Source of the DNA: Halorubrum sp. F4
GTDB lineage: Archaea; Halobacteriota; Halobacteria; Halobacteriales; Haloferacaceae
Assembly (NCBI RefSeq): GCF_027257195.1
Contig: NZ_JAPDFS010000002.1
Coordinates: forward strand, 30,343 to 88,387
DNA: 58,045 bases
Direction of reading: 5' to 3'
The translations under genes were made by a program, and so were the position numbers. Each line of letters begins with the position of its first letter. Position 1 is the first letter of the stretch. Below, piece after piece: positions 10,465 through 19,034 of the stretch. Under the pieces are notes generated by a model that was not told where the DNA came from, searched no databases, and worked only from the letters and a program-made list of their open reading frames with translations.

Positions 10465-10879
10465 TGTCTAAGTTAACACGACCGTCATCTGCTGGGCGAA
10501 CGTCACGTATCTGTCTGGCGCAGCCCCGCCAGCCGGCGTCCAACAGTGCGTCGAAGACTGCGTTCGTGAACACCCTGCCGTCGAAGGTGTCCACGACACT
10601 GCCGTCTACTATATGGGGGCTAATCTCGAAGTTGAACTCCACGTCGAGGTTCCCGGAGACTACACACTTCGCACTGCCCACGAAATCGAAACAGTGCTTA
10701 TCGACAGGCTTCGAGATCTCCCCGCCGTCGGCGACGCACACGTCCATCTTGATCCGGCAGGAACGGACGAGTGGAAGGACGCCGACGAGGACGGCTCACC
10801 CGTCGAGTCTGACGGATCCGGAGACCAGCTCCACGACCAACGCACGAATACAGAGATACGCCACACTCCTGGTGTGTAA
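10465..10879 (+). pseudogene. Cation diffusion facilitator (CDF) transporter, C-terminal fragment
   Basis: Directly after the IS end an open frame encodes the cytoplasmic domain of a CDF metal exporter: QQCVEDCVREHPAVEGVHD, then ANLEVELHVEVPGDYTLRTA and VGDAHVHLDPAGTDEW. The transmembrane part is absent. A LLGER string typical of the domain start lies in another frame just upstream (about 10491-10505), which suggests a frameshift as well. Remaining coding starts at the ATG at 10613 at best. The neighbouring nickel genes suggest the site was once a larger metal-export locus. Confidence 0.65.
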
Positions 10880-11290
10880 TCAGTCGGCCGTCTGATTATC
10901 GTGGTCCGGCTGAAGGAACATTACGTTGACTCTCCCCACAGCGTCGAAATCGCGAAGCTGGTAGACGAGTTCGCGAATCCGTCCAGCTGACCCCTCACAG
11001 AAGATTGTTTCGAGACACCACTCGCCATGATGCATATGCTGAGTCGTCCCGATGATATCATCAAACTCGTGTTGGACAGTGTGGAGATCCCCGATGACGA
11101 GCGTGTGCTCGTAGTCGAAGGCGAGCGCAGCGACTGCGGTCCCGTCAAGCCCTTCGAGGGTGGTATGACGCTCTATATACTCTTGGATCGCCTCCCGAAC
11201 AGCACGCGAGCGCGATTCGAGTCCTTCGTCTTGCCACGTTTCGTCGAACGACTCGAGAATTTCTCCGGGAATATTCAGGCTGGTTCGCAT
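10880..11290 (-). CDS. NikR-like ribbon-helix-helix nickel-responsive regulator
   Basis: The N-terminal 45 residues form a ribbon-helix-helix DNA-binding domain (RTSLNIPGEILESFDET ... SRSRAVREAIQEYIE). The rest is the ACT-like metal domain of NikR: HTVQHEFDD, then QHMHHGEWCLETIFCEG, which supplies a His-x-His pair and a Cys close to the high-affinity nickel ligands of the family. The Cys is one residue nearer than in E. coli NikR. The gene is divergent from a nickel/cobalt exporter with a 102-bp shared region, so it probably represses that exporter or senses the same metal. Its stop coincides with the end of the CDF fragment. Confidence 0.82.
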   Translation of the reverse strand: MRTSLNIPGEILESFDETWQDEGLESRSRAVREAIQEYIERHTTLEGLDGTAVAALAFDYEHTLVIGDLHTVQHEFDDIIGTTQHMHHGEWCLETIFCEGSAGRIRELVYQLRDFDAVGRVNVMFLQPDHDNQTAD

Positions 11291-11305
11291 TAAGGGAATG
11301 TTAGC

Positions 11306-11343
11306 CGGGGACGCCTATGAAACTCATTATTACGGGATCCCCG
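11306..11343. promoter_or_regulatory. Inverted repeat in the nikR/exporter divergent promoter
   Basis: CGGGGA (11306-11311) and TCCCCG (11338-11343) form an inverted repeat with a 26-bp spacer, placed between the divergent starts. Long-spaced half-sites are usual for NikR tetramers, so this is a candidate operator. The half-sites do not match the E. coli GTATGA sequence. The assignment is by position only. Confidence 0.35.
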
Positions 11344-11392
11344 AATCGGCCATAACAACCCCTATCAGTCCGTCAGTCTCGTATTCTTCTAT

Positions 11393-12172
11393 ATGGTGAC
11401 TGGAGTACTTGGTCTTGCACTCGGGGCGAGTGTGCTCGGGCTCTCTCACGGGCTCGCCCCGGGCCACGGGTGGGCAATCGCGGCGAGCTATGCACTCGAC
11501 AAACCGAACAAGTGGTTCTACGGCGCTGCATCGAGTCTCATCCTCGGGATCGGCCACCTCATCAGTAGTATAGCGATGGTGGTGGTCTACTTCTGGGCGC
11601 TTTCGTACTTCGGGCTCACACAACTCAGCTGGATGAATTACGTGGCGGGCGCGCTACTTATCGGGCTCGGAATCTGGCAGTATTTCAACGGGCATGACCA
11701 CGGTACTGGATTTAATCACGACGGAGAAGAAGAGGAAGATAAGCACGCCCATGATCACGCGGACGACCACGAGCACACACATCGCACTGAAGAGACGTCC
11801 ACGTGGGGGGCTCGCATTCGACGCGCCCTCCCATTCGTCGGTGAGTCCAGCCACGACCACTCGCACGGTCGCGTCGACGAAACGCCCGAGCGTGGCCTCT
11901 ACGGGATGGTTGCACTCGCGTTTGCGCTTGGCTTCACACACAACGAAGAGTTTGACATTATTGCCATCTGTACCGGCTCGGCATACTGTCTCGAGTTGAT
12001 GCTTCTCTACTCGCTCGCCGTCATCGTCTCCCTCGTCGGAGTGACTCTCCTGCTTGTGGCCGGCTATGAGCGGTACGAAGAGCGGCTCGAAGGATATGTC
12101 GAGTACCTCCCTACATTTACGGCAGCGATCCTCATCGTGATGGGGATCGGGTTCATCCTCGGGGTCTTTTGA
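11393..12172 (+). CDS. Nickel/cobalt exporter, NicO/RcnA-like membrane protein
   Basis: This 259-residue membrane protein has about six hydrophobic segments split by a long cytoplasmic loop (residues 100-160) rich in His and Asp (HAHDHADDHEHTHR, HDHSHG), a typical divalent-metal loop. The first segment carries GLSHGLAPGHGWAIA and the fourth GFTHNEEFDIIA, matching paired His/Asp motifs of the NicO family. Proteins of this group move Ni2+ or Co2+ across the cytoplasmic membrane, mostly outward when paired with a nickel repressor. The divergent NikR-like gene supports nickel as substrate. The direction of transport is an inference. Confidence 0.75.
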   Translation: MVTGVLGLALGASVLGLSHGLAPGHGWAIAASYALDKPNKWFYGAASSLILGIGHLISSIAMVVVYFWALSYFGLTQLSWMNYVAGALLIGLGIWQYFNGHDHGTGFNHDGEEEEDKHAHDHADDHEHTHRTEETSTWGARIRRALPFVGESSHDHSHGRVDETPERGLYGMVALAFALGFTHNEEFDIIAICTGSAYCLELMLLYSLAVIVSLVGVTLLLVAGYERYEERLEGYVEYLPTFTAAILIVMGIGFILGVF

Positions 12173-12635
12173 AAGGACTGAATCTATACTTCCACGATGC
12201 GCCTATCGCAGGGTTATGTAGACGGTCGGTCGGACACTGTCCACCAAAGAATTGGCAGTGAAATTCCGGAAAGTGATACGAAGAGTGGATGTCCGAAAGA
12301 CACTTGAGAAAGCACAGGAGAGCTCCGGGGTTGCCCCTGAGTGGATCCTCCTAATACTGCGCGTGGTGATCGTCGCGAACAGAGCTGTAGACGTGACAGT
12401 ACTCCTTTCGACGTTCCTCGCACCGACGTTTCTCATCCAGCTGGTTAGCCCTGTCTTCCATGATGAACCTGCCGAGATTACGGGTTCCTCGAAATCGCAC
12501 GCCTCGAGGAGATAGCGACTGCTTCGAGTTAGATTTTCTGGAGCGCGAGGCAATACCCAAACCTGCGATGAAGCTCGGTATGTGCCCTATTTAGCTTAAG
12601 TGAATATAGGAAATTGTTTTTATACAACATACGGT
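12173..12635. other. Intergenic debris, no clear gene
   Basis: About 460 bp without a frame of convincing composition. Short frames on both strands at 12203-12560 lack the acidic bias of neighbours and match no family I recognise. The stretch ends in an AT-rich segment (12585-12635) leading into an IS6-type transposase scrap, so it is probably a graveyard created by successive insertions. Confidence 0.4.
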
Positions 12636-12749
12636 GAGGTCAACCGTTGTCCGTCAACCATCCACAACTGGGTACTGAAGACAGATCTCCAGTCGCTCGA
12701 TGGGGTAAATCCGGATCACGTTGCGGTCGACGAGACTGTGATCCACTGA
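12636..12749 (+). pseudogene. IS6-family transposase fragment
   Basis: One frame reads PSTIHNWVLKTDLQSLDG followed by NPDHVAVDETVIH and a stop. This is the segment of haloarchaeal IS6-type transposases that contains the first catalytic Asp (VAVDETVI). Only about 35 residues remain. Confidence 0.65.
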
Positions 12750-12866
12750 ATGATAACCGAGAAGGGCTTCGTTGAAACCAAAGACGTGGGGCGAAGGACG
12801 GACGTAGATCTTACCGAGGAGGGGAAAAATACACTCTCCGCGTTTAGGCATCTCATCGAAAAGTGA
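12750..12866 (+). pseudogene. C-terminal fragment of a winged-helix regulator
   Basis: The 38-residue frame reads EKGFVETKDVGRRTDVDLTE followed by EGKNTLSAFRHLIEK. This is the wing and last helix of a MarR/PadR-like winged-helix domain. The recognition helix is missing upstream, where the IS6 scrap begins. It ends 10 bp before the convergent integrase gene. Confidence 0.5.
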
Positions 12867-12875
12867 TTAGTATAG

Positions 12876-14114
12876 TTAGCGCTCAGTCGAATCGACCTCT
12901 TCCAGAGCTTCTGTAGCAACATCACCTAACTCCCCTGCCTCGATATGTGAATACCGTTCTCGAACCATCTCTTCGGAGTTATCGAGATACCGGGCCGCCA
13001 CCGTGTACCCAAACGCGCGGACAAGTACCTCGCCCATTCCACGTCGACCACCGTGGGGCGCGAGATAATCGTGTTTCGGGTGGTCGATATCGACCTCTGC
13101 GGCCTCCGAGAGCCGTTGGAGAATCGTCCGTGCGCCGTCCGTCGTAATCGACGGCGGCCGAATGTCCTCATCGAGCGCCAGCAGTAGATCGCGAGCGTAT
13201 TCTTCACGGCGCTCAGTAATTGCTTCCGGGAGTTCCCCTCGTTCGGCTAGCTCATCCTGGATGAGTCCTGCGAGCGTCCGTTGGTCGAACGTCGGGAACA
13301 CCGGCCAGCGTTCCGTCGGTGGGTCCATCAGCCTTCGATAGCTCCGCAGTGGAGAGATTACTGGGTCGGGGAGACTGGCGGCGTCCCATTGCTGCTTCTT
13401 CCGGTAGACATCCATACTACCGTCGTCGAGCGAAATTTCCTCCCACCGGACGCCGCGCCGGCGTGGGTCGTTCGGATCCCGGAGCAGTTCCCCGACGCGG
13501 ACAGCGGTGTACGCGAGAACGAACACCAGCGCCCGGTCACGAGCCGCCTTCAGCGCCGCGTAGCGCGCTCGCTGTCTGTCAAGAGGGTCAGTATCCCCCG
13601 GGAGTGTGGTGAACGTCTCGATGGCGTCACGGGCTCGCTCGTCGACGTACCGGGTCAGGGCGTGGCGCTGCTCGGACGTCCAGGCCTGCTGATCACCGGG
13701 CTTGCGACCGTCGTCCTCCGGCAGCGGCGCCATCGCACTCGCCCGCTGCGCGTAATGGGCTTCGAGATATCCCTCGTTGACGCACCACCCGCACCACGCG
13801 GAGATATAGCGATAATAGGTTTGTACGGTATTCTGTTTGAGCCCGCGATCGCCGGCGAGATGCCGGGCGTACTCCCGGAAGACGCGTTCATCGAGGTCTT
13901 CGAAGGTGGGCTCCTGGTCGACGTCGTCGGATACGATCCCGGTCCAGTCGTCGGCGCCGCGGTCGCCGGCGGCCCACTCGGCGAACCGCTCGAGCTCGCG
14001 TGCAGCGTTACGTCGGTAGTTCCCGCCGTCGCCACCGCGGCCTTTCCCCTTATCCTGGAGGTAGCGCTCGAAGAAATTCTTGAGTGACTGATCGGCGCGT
14101 TCTCGGGGTGTCAT
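12876..14114 (-). CDS. Tyrosine site-specific recombinase (integrase)
   Basis: This protein is about 412 residues when started at MTPRERADQSLKNFF, the ATG that overlaps the preceding stop by 4 bp; a longer upstream frame overlaps the TumE gene and is rejected. The N-terminal SAM-like core-binding domain spans about residues 10-140. The catalytic domain shows the first Arg in AYTAVRVGELLRD, the H-x-x-R box in APHGGRRGMGEV and the nucleophilic Tyr in MVRERYSHIEAGEL. It would cut and rejoin DNA at attachment sites; none was identified. It is the last gene of an operon with TumE-like and DUF7342-like genes, an unusual placement for an integrase. Confidence 0.88.
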   Translation of the reverse strand: MTPRERADQSLKNFFERYLQDKGKGRGGDGGNYRRNAARELERFAEWAAGDRGADDWTGIVSDDVDQEPTFEDLDERVFREYARHLAGDRGLKQNTVQTYYRYISAWCGWCVNEGYLEAHYAQRASAMAPLPEDDGRKPGDQQAWTSEQRHALTRYVDERARDAIETFTTLPGDTDPLDRQRARYAALKAARDRALVFVLAYTAVRVGELLRDPNDPRRRGVRWEEISLDDGSMDVYRKKQQWDAASLPDPVISPLRSYRRLMDPPTERWPVFPTFDQRTLAGLIQDELAERGELPEAITERREEYARDLLLALDEDIRPPSITTDGARTILQRLSEAAEVDIDHPKHDYLAPHGGRRGMGEVLVRAFGYTVAARYLDNSEEMVRERYSHIEAGELGDVATEALEEVDSTER

Positions 14115-14569
14115 GGTTCCTCGTTCGCGTACTGGTAGGTCGGACGGACGTCCTCGAGGAGCTCTTCGACGATTTCCCAGAGAACCAGGGAAGGGGTCTC
14201 GTGTTCGAATGTAATCTCCCAGCGATCCTCCGTATCGGCGACTGAGTACTGGAAATGCGCCCGTCCGAGATCGGGATGGTCCTCGTCCTGGTGCCAGCCG
14301 GCGTGAAAGCCCGTGTTCGGGTCGGTGTAGTTGATACGGAACCAATCGTGAGGGTCCTGCCGATACCACTTGACGGTCAGCTCCGGCGAATCAGGGCCTG
14401 TCGGGGGATCCAGACGGGCCGGATCGAAAATCGCCCGCAGCTGCTTGGCCTCGATATCGTCAGGAACGTACTCGACGGCCGTGATCTGGGGAACACGGTC
14501 GAGGACGTCCCGCTTCAATTGGGTGTAGAGGTTCGCGTTCGGATCACCACCTGGATGCGGGACCGACAT
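14111..14569 (-). CDS. TumE-like toxin-antitoxin family protein
   Basis: This 152-residue acidic protein has the layout of TumE/DUF6516-type proteins: an aromatic and charged beta-rich middle (LTVKWYRQDPHDWFRINYTD ends at about residue 85), then FHAGWHQDEDHPDLGRAHF and a C-terminal VLWEIVEELLEDV helix. In TumE/TumA modules the partner is a helix-turn-helix antitoxin; here the upstream neighbour is a winged-helix protein 3 bp away. The downstream integrase overlaps by ATGA. The toxic function is known only for distant family members, so the role here is inferred. Confidence 0.6.
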   Translation of the reverse strand: MSVPHPGGDPNANLYTQLKRDVLDRVPQITAVEYVPDDIEAKQLRAIFDPARLDPPTGPDSPELTVKWYRQDPHDWFRINYTDPNTGFHAGWHQDEDHPDLGRAHFQYSVADTEDRWEITFEHETPSLVLWEIVEELLEDVRPTYQYANEEP

Positions 14570-14572
14570 TCG

Positions 14573-15112
14573 TTAGCTGCTGGCCTCAGCGGGCTCTGTC
14601 GTCGGAGCGAGGAAGTCCCATTCGCGGATGGCGAAGCCAACGATCTGGATACGCCGCTGAAGGTGCTCCCACTCGCGGGCAATCTCACGGCGACGATCTT
14701 CCTCCTCAGCGTCAAGAGACTCGTCAGCGAGCGTCCCGCGAAGCTGGTTCGGTGACTCGACCTCGAATTCATTCTCCCAGTCGCGAATCTGCGTCTTCAT
14801 ATCGGCGAGACGGTCCGTGAGTTCCTCGACAGTGTGCCCGCTGTCTCGAAGCCGCATCGCCTCCTGCATTGCTTGGCGGCGGTAATCAGGGTAATACGTG
14901 GTGTGAGTCCCGCTTTCGTCACGGTGGAGGATGCCATCGTCGACGAGCCGATCGAGGACGCGTTTGGTCGGCTCGTGTGACCAGCCCGCTTCCGAGGCGA
15001 TCCAGTTCGCCGTCTGAGGCTCCGAAAGCTGCCGGGCGGTCATCCTCACGCGGTCTTCACCCGTGGTCTGGCGTTCCATCAGGCCCTCGGAGTTCGATTC
15101 GTCTTCGGACAT
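14573..15112 (-). CDS. Winged-helix protein, DUF7342-like, probable antitoxin/regulator
   Basis: The protein is about 179 residues when started at MSEDESNSEGL, which leaves out a basic, Cys-containing extension encoded upstream. Residues 20-85 form a winged helix (TANWIASEAGWSHEPTKRVL, DRLVDDGILHRDE). Residues 90-165 are strongly helical and charged, with two predicted coiled-coil stretches that would suit dimerisation. It is the first gene of the operon with the TumE-like protein and the integrase and could autoregulate it. An AT-rich stretch just upstream (TTTATCTTAATATAGG) is the likely promoter. Confidence 0.6.
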   Translation of the reverse strand: MSEDESNSEGLMERQTTGEDRVRMTARQLSEPQTANWIASEAGWSHEPTKRVLDRLVDDGILHRDESGTHTTYYPDYRRQAMQEAMRLRDSGHTVEELTDRLADMKTQIRDWENEFEVESPNQLRGTLADESLDAEEEDRRREIAREWEHLQRRIQIVGFAIREWDFLAPTTEPAEASS

Positions 15113-15643
15113 ACAACACCGTTCGCGCTTTATCTTAATATAGGTTGAGGTCATTAGTTCTATATCGAATGCGTTTCTTCGCCATCGCCTCGACCTCGGC
15201 TGAGGAGAGTCAGAGAAATCTCAAACCCCGTTCTTGGCAGTTCTACCCCGGGGGAAGCGCCGTCGTGAGGCGGTTGCAGCATTCGTGCTTCACCGACGGC
15301 GGCGGGGTACTTCAAACTGGTCGTGATTACTATACTAATCACGTCCAGTTGTTGTTTTGGGCGTACTAGCCAAATTCAGCGGTCTCAGCCTACAATTCCG
15401 CTATTCGGAGATATATAAACTTCATATGGCTATACCAATTCGTGGGCGGGGGGAAGTTGAGACTACGGCGGCTATAGCACCGCTGGTATGCACGATATCA
15501 GCCGAACCACCGAACTTGACACGGTTCACACTCGGGCCGGGACACCACTTCCAGTTAGTATCCCAACTAGAACTGCGTATTTGAAGAGATCAGAACAGCG
15601 CTGCCGCTCGTTACTCCTGTTCTCACTGGCTCAATATCGCCGA
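15113..15643. other. Intergenic region with orphan hairpin, upstream of the integrase operon
   Basis: These 531 bp hold the integrase-operon promoter near 15130, a strong nested hairpin at 15244-15309 and, further on, scraps of low-quality open frames. A short frame at 15488-15590 reads MHDISRTTELDTVHTRAGTP and has a plausible start but runs into the transposase end; it may be the beginning of a gene destroyed by the insertion. Confidence 0.4.
15244..15309 (-). repeat. Nested hairpin, probable orphan TnpB-element end
   Basis: The outer arms TACCCCG (15244-15250) and CGGGGTA (15303-15309) enclose inner arms GCCGTCG (15259-15265) and CGACGGC (15294-15300). Read on the minus strand it has the form GAAG-stem-GGGGTAGAAC, close to the 3' hairpin of the TnpB element at 36226-36275 (GAAG-stem-GGGGTAGTTC). 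No TnpB gene is next to it. Confidence 0.5.
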
Positions 15644-17446
15644 TTACCCGACTCCAGTTTCCTTCTTCAACAGTGTGAGCGTATTGTCCGCAGTCACAAT
15701 CGGGGAATGCTCGTACTCACCCGTCAACTCGACTTGCACGAGGAGGTCGACGGCCCGCCAGATTGAGTACAGCAGACAGGCGAACGCGAAGTAGAAGAAT
15801 CGCAGTACGAAGTTCTTCGAGGTTGTCGCGGCCATGAACCGCTTAATGCTCCGGTAGCCGCTCTCGATCTCCCAGCGATAGCCGTACTCACTCAGCAGTC
15901 CCACATTACCGTTGCACATGAACACCGAATACTGCCGGTGGTCAGTGTGTTCAGAATTCTCGTTTCGACGGTACACGAGCGTCGTCTGGTGCCACTCATT
16001 CTTGCCCAAGTGGAGCTTACGGTCGTTCACGTATCGATCTGTCTCACTCTTCAAGAGTCGTTTCGCCTGGGCTCTCTCGCTCGTGTGCATCCGCTTTGGG
16101 ACGACGTACGTGAGCCCGCGTTGGCTAATCATCTCCAAGACGTGTTGGCTGTCGAATTCTCTGTCCATCAGCACGCTGTCGACGTGGACGAGGTCCTCAG
16201 CCGAGTCAAGTAGATCCTCGACAATTTCCAGCCGACTCTCGCCACGCCGCACCGGCCTTGCGTCTAAGACAATCGGGACCGCATTACCGACGAGCTGGAC
16301 GGTCGCCCACTGATAGGCGTATTCGTCGGTCTTCTCTTTTGTCCCGATGATCTCATCCTCGTGACCTGTTCTATCACCGGTGAAGGGCTCAGCTTCAGTG
16401 ATGTCGATGGCCACGATTCCGGCTCGGAAGAACTGCTCTGTCTCCGCGACTTCATCCAATAGCCGTTTCACGGCCTGACGGTACATCTCACGAATCTCCG
16501 CTATCGAGAGGTCACGAATCTGATCACGATGGGCGTGCCCCAGAGGTGTCCGACTACGCGTCGACTCGTAGATGAAGCTCCGAGCCCCCTCATTGGCAGC
16601 TAAGTTCTCGCGGAGGCCGAGATAGGTCTGTAAGTCCCAGTAGGCATTCTCGTGGATCTCACAGCCCTCTCCGCGATCCATCGAGAACGCCGGGAAGACA
16701 ACGCGACTGACGTGATCCGTGATCGTTCCCGCCTGTTCCAGCACGGTCTGCTCGTCCGGATCGGAGTCTCCGGTACTGTCTCCTCGCTGAGGGAGCGTCC
16801 TGTCCGGGTCACGCGGAACGCTCACACCCGCGTTTTGGGCATTGATCAGGGCCGTCCGGGCAGCCGTCTCAACCGTCTCGCGTAACTCACCCGTGAAGCG
16901 CTCGTGCCAGCTACGCCAGAGCGTCGACTGATTCGGAACGCTCTCGAGTCCGAGTTGCTCACGCAATTCAGGGTGGCACTCGAGGAATTCGACGAGTGCT
17001 GTCTCGTGGTCCCATCCGTGGAGTTCTTTCAACATGAACACTCGAAAGAGGGTGTCCATCTCGTAGCTCGTCGATCCCGCATAGCGGTCATGGGTCTCGA
17101 ATTTGAAGTAAGCGAGCGGCAGCGAACAGACGAACTTTTCGACCGAGTTGTGGCACTCGTGGCAGAACCACGTCTCCGAAATCGTCCGAACATCTGATTC
17201 CAGTCCCGCGAGCGACGTTCGGTCATACAGTGGTGTCGAATCATACGCCGGCCACTCAACGTACGATCGCTGAGCGATACGTCGAAAGATCGTTCGACGA
17301 GACTCGGGAGTCGAAGCCACTACGAGATACTGACTCGGACACGCAGAAGTCCTCGTCCATCTCGATAAGAGACATCGAGATTGGGGAAGGTCGGTACTCG
17401 CTAGGGGAGAGAGATTAGTTCCGCAATCCGGTTCCAGGGGGAACAC
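15644..17446 (-). CDS. Large DDE transposase (IS4/ISH3-like), N terminus possibly frameshifted
   Basis: The 600-residue frame has the DDE features: first Asp in VAIDITEAEPF, second in VLMDREFDSQHV, and the C-terminal YRWEIESGYRSIKRF box with the Glu, followed by a hydrophobic helix. A zinc-like CHEC lies near residue 93. The first 65 residues are basic and unconvincing. In another frame, an ATG at 17375 starts MSLIEMDEDFCVSESVSRSG and runs to a stop near 17258, exactly where the main frame becomes acidic and protein-like (YVEWPAYDSTPLYDR). This suggests that a few bases were lost near 17255, or that the true start is internal. Terminal repeats of the element were not identified. Confidence 0.75.
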   Translation of the reverse strand: MFPLEPDCGTNLSPLASTDLPQSRCLLSRWTRTSACPSQYLVVASTPESRRTIFRRIAQRSYVEWPAYDSTPLYDRTSLAGLESDVRTISETWFCHECHNSVEKFVCSLPLAYFKFETHDRYAGSTSYEMDTLFRVFMLKELHGWDHETALVEFLECHPELREQLGLESVPNQSTLWRSWHERFTGELRETVETAARTALINAQNAGVSVPRDPDRTLPQRGDSTGDSDPDEQTVLEQAGTITDHVSRVVFPAFSMDRGEGCEIHENAYWDLQTYLGLRENLAANEGARSFIYESTRSRTPLGHAHRDQIRDLSIAEIREMYRQAVKRLLDEVAETEQFFRAGIVAIDITEAEPFTGDRTGHEDEIIGTKEKTDEYAYQWATVQLVGNAVPIVLDARPVRRGESRLEIVEDLLDSAEDLVHVDSVLMDREFDSQHVLEMISQRGLTYVVPKRMHTSERAQAKRLLKSETDRYVNDRKLHLGKNEWHQTTLVYRRNENSEHTDHRQYSVFMCNGNVGLLSEYGYRWEIESGYRSIKRFMAATTSKNFVLRFFYFAFACLLYSIWRAVDLLVQVELTGEYEHSPIVTADNTLTLLKKETGVG

Positions 17447-17474
17447 ATTTCCTCCACATGCCTCTAGTCGGACT

Positions 17475-17777
17475 ATGGCTCACGAGTGCGACGATTGCGG
17501 GGAGTCGTTCGAGACACTCACTCATCTCCGACTTCACGACTGTGGCGATGTCCAATCGGACACGTTCTCGACCTCGACCGATTCGGGGAGGTCTAAATCT
17601 GACTCATCTCCAAGCCAAAAACGGAACAAAGAGGTTGCCGAACTCGATAACCTGCTTGATCGTTTCTCCGACGGTGACGTGGATGCCCTACACTACGCAG
17701 TCGTCGAATTCGAAGCAGCACTCTCGACTGCAGTCGAGGAAGACAGCAGTGGAGATACGTTTCGGGACGTCTTCTGG
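17475..17777 (+). pseudogene. C2H2 zinc-finger protein truncated by an IS end
   Basis: The protein starts MAHECDDCGESFETLTHLRLHD, a C2H2-like finger (C-x2-C ... H-x4-H), followed by a Ser/Asp-rich linker and an acidic helical segment (VAELDNLLDRFSDGDVDALH). At codon 102 the frame enters the IS terminal repeat at 17778 and stops eight codons later, so the C terminus is foreign. Similar small zinc-finger proteins are common in haloarchaea; the function is unknown. Confidence 0.6.
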
Positions 17778-18301
17778 GGCTCTGTTGAAATCCTCAACAA
17801 ATGATATATTCTGGCCCGGTTGCGGTCAACACAGGGAGTTAACCTACCTAAAGCCGACCGATTTTCTCGGGTGTAAGTATTTGTCGGAGCACTATGGATT
17901 ATTCATATGGCGATGTCCTCCAAGACCCTCAATGTGGGATTGCGTGATGTCGGTTTCTCCCTCCTGTGTATCGTGTCGGTCGCCGCGATACTGCCCGTAC
18001 AATTCGTCTCACTGATCGTCTTCGATACCATCGGACTCGACCAATTCATTCCCAGTACAGTGATTTATACGGTGGTGCCTGCTGTAGTGGTGACTGCTAT
18101 TCCGGCAATCGTGGCCGCTCGTCAATACAACCGTCGGGGTTCGCAGGTGATTACGGCGGTAGTGTTCATCGCCGCGATCCTCGCCTCTATCCTCGTGTGG
18201 AGCGGGTTCTTCGTCATCGGATAGCGACGAAACACACGCAGCTCTCACCAACCGGCTGTTTCAGCCTATCGTATCTCTGAAGAATGTGGGTTCAACAGAG
18301 C
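17778..18301. mobile_element. 524-bp segment bounded by IS5-type inverted repeats, with passenger gene
   Basis: The left end GGCTCTGTTGAAATCCTCAA repeats the left end of the IS5 element at 3794. The right end is GGTTCAACAGAGCC (18288-18301). No transposase lies inside, only a small membrane-protein gene. The flanking 8-mers (TCTTCTGG and GGATATGT) differ, so it may be a composite of two IS remnants rather than a unit that moved. Another left-type end begins 8 bp further on at 18310. Confidence 0.55.
17907..18224 (+). CDS. Small membrane protein of unknown function
   Basis: This 105-residue protein has three strongly hydrophobic segments (about residues 15-38, 48-68 and 83-103) and the short basic loop AARQYNRRG before the last one. 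I do not recognise a family. It lies inside the IS-bounded 524-bp segment, so it may be a passenger or simply a gene trapped between two IS remnants. Confidence 0.5.
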   Translation: MAMSSKTLNVGLRDVGFSLLCIVSVAAILPVQFVSLIVFDTIGLDQFIPSTVIYTVVPAVVVTAIPAIVAARQYNRRGSQVITAVVFIAAILASILVWSGFFVIG

Positions 18302-18309
18302 CGGATATG

Positions 18310-18330
18310 TGGCTCTGTTGAAATCCTTTT
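18310..18330 (+). repeat. Orphan IS5-type left terminal repeat
   Basis: GGCTCTGTTGAAATCC starts here, 8 bp after the right end of the preceding IS-bounded segment. No transposase and no matching right end follow before the lipoprotein pseudogene, so this is a solo end. Confidence 0.6.
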
Positions 18331-18379
18331 CTTCAGATATGTTCTCGTCTGAGATAGCCGGTTACTGAATAGTGTGAAG

Positions 18380-19034
18380 TTATCGATTGATTTCGAGTGT
18401 CCACTCATCATACGCTTCGATATACACCCACCCAGCGCCGTCGTAGGTTTCGGTCGTTTCTCCTTCAAATGAGCTATCCGTTTCGAAGAGGGGTTTACGA
18501 GGGTTGCCGTGAGGGCCGAGAATACGAGCGACAAACCGGCCCTCCCCGGAATACGTTGCATTGATCGATGTTTGTCCAGTGAACTCATATGGACGCGTAA
18601 TCTGGCCACTCGCCGGATAGCGATGCCGGAAGAGAGAACACATCCTCCTGACTGGGACGTGGTTGCTCAACACGAAGGTGCCAGTCACCGGTTGCGGTAA
18701 CCTCTATGACGTATTCAGCATCATATGTCCCTTCTGCCCACCGACCTTCGACAGCGCCCTCTCGATCTACGAGTACGAGTGAGTGTGAGGCCTCCTCAGA
18801 GCGCAGTTCGACAGTGAAATCGCTGTCGCCGTCGTGCTCGTATTCGACTGCAAAGAAGCCACCTTCGTTACGTACCTCCTCAATTATCGTAGGACCTTCA
18901 CCGTCGAACAATTGTGGGTTTGGATCCTCGAACACTTCTCTCTGCTCACTCTCATCGGAATCATCCCGAAAGCATCCGGCAATCGCAAGACTAAGACTCA
19001 ACCCGCTCATCTGGAGAAGGTTCCGACGCTTCAT
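18380..19034 (-). pseudogene. Lipoprotein gene with a frameshift
   Basis: The N-terminal frame (19034 down to 18585) begins MKRRNLLQMSGLSLSLAIAG with a lipobox ending in Cys21, then an acidic linker and a beta-rich domain (FFAVEYEHDGDSDFTVEL, GTYDAEYVIEVTATGDWHLR). Coding switches near 18610-18630 to another frame that continues as SGQITRPYEFTGQTSINATY, then VARILGPHGNPRKPLF and GAGWVYIEAYDEWTLEI, ending at 18380. The two halves look like one or two copies of the same sandwich domain, so a single indel has broken an exported lipoprotein of unknown role. Confidence 0.65.

Noticed and set aside
13281..14087. Plus-strand open frame (268 codons) opposite the integrase
   Set aside because: The integrase on the other strand has all catalytic residues; this frame has no domain and no operon context.
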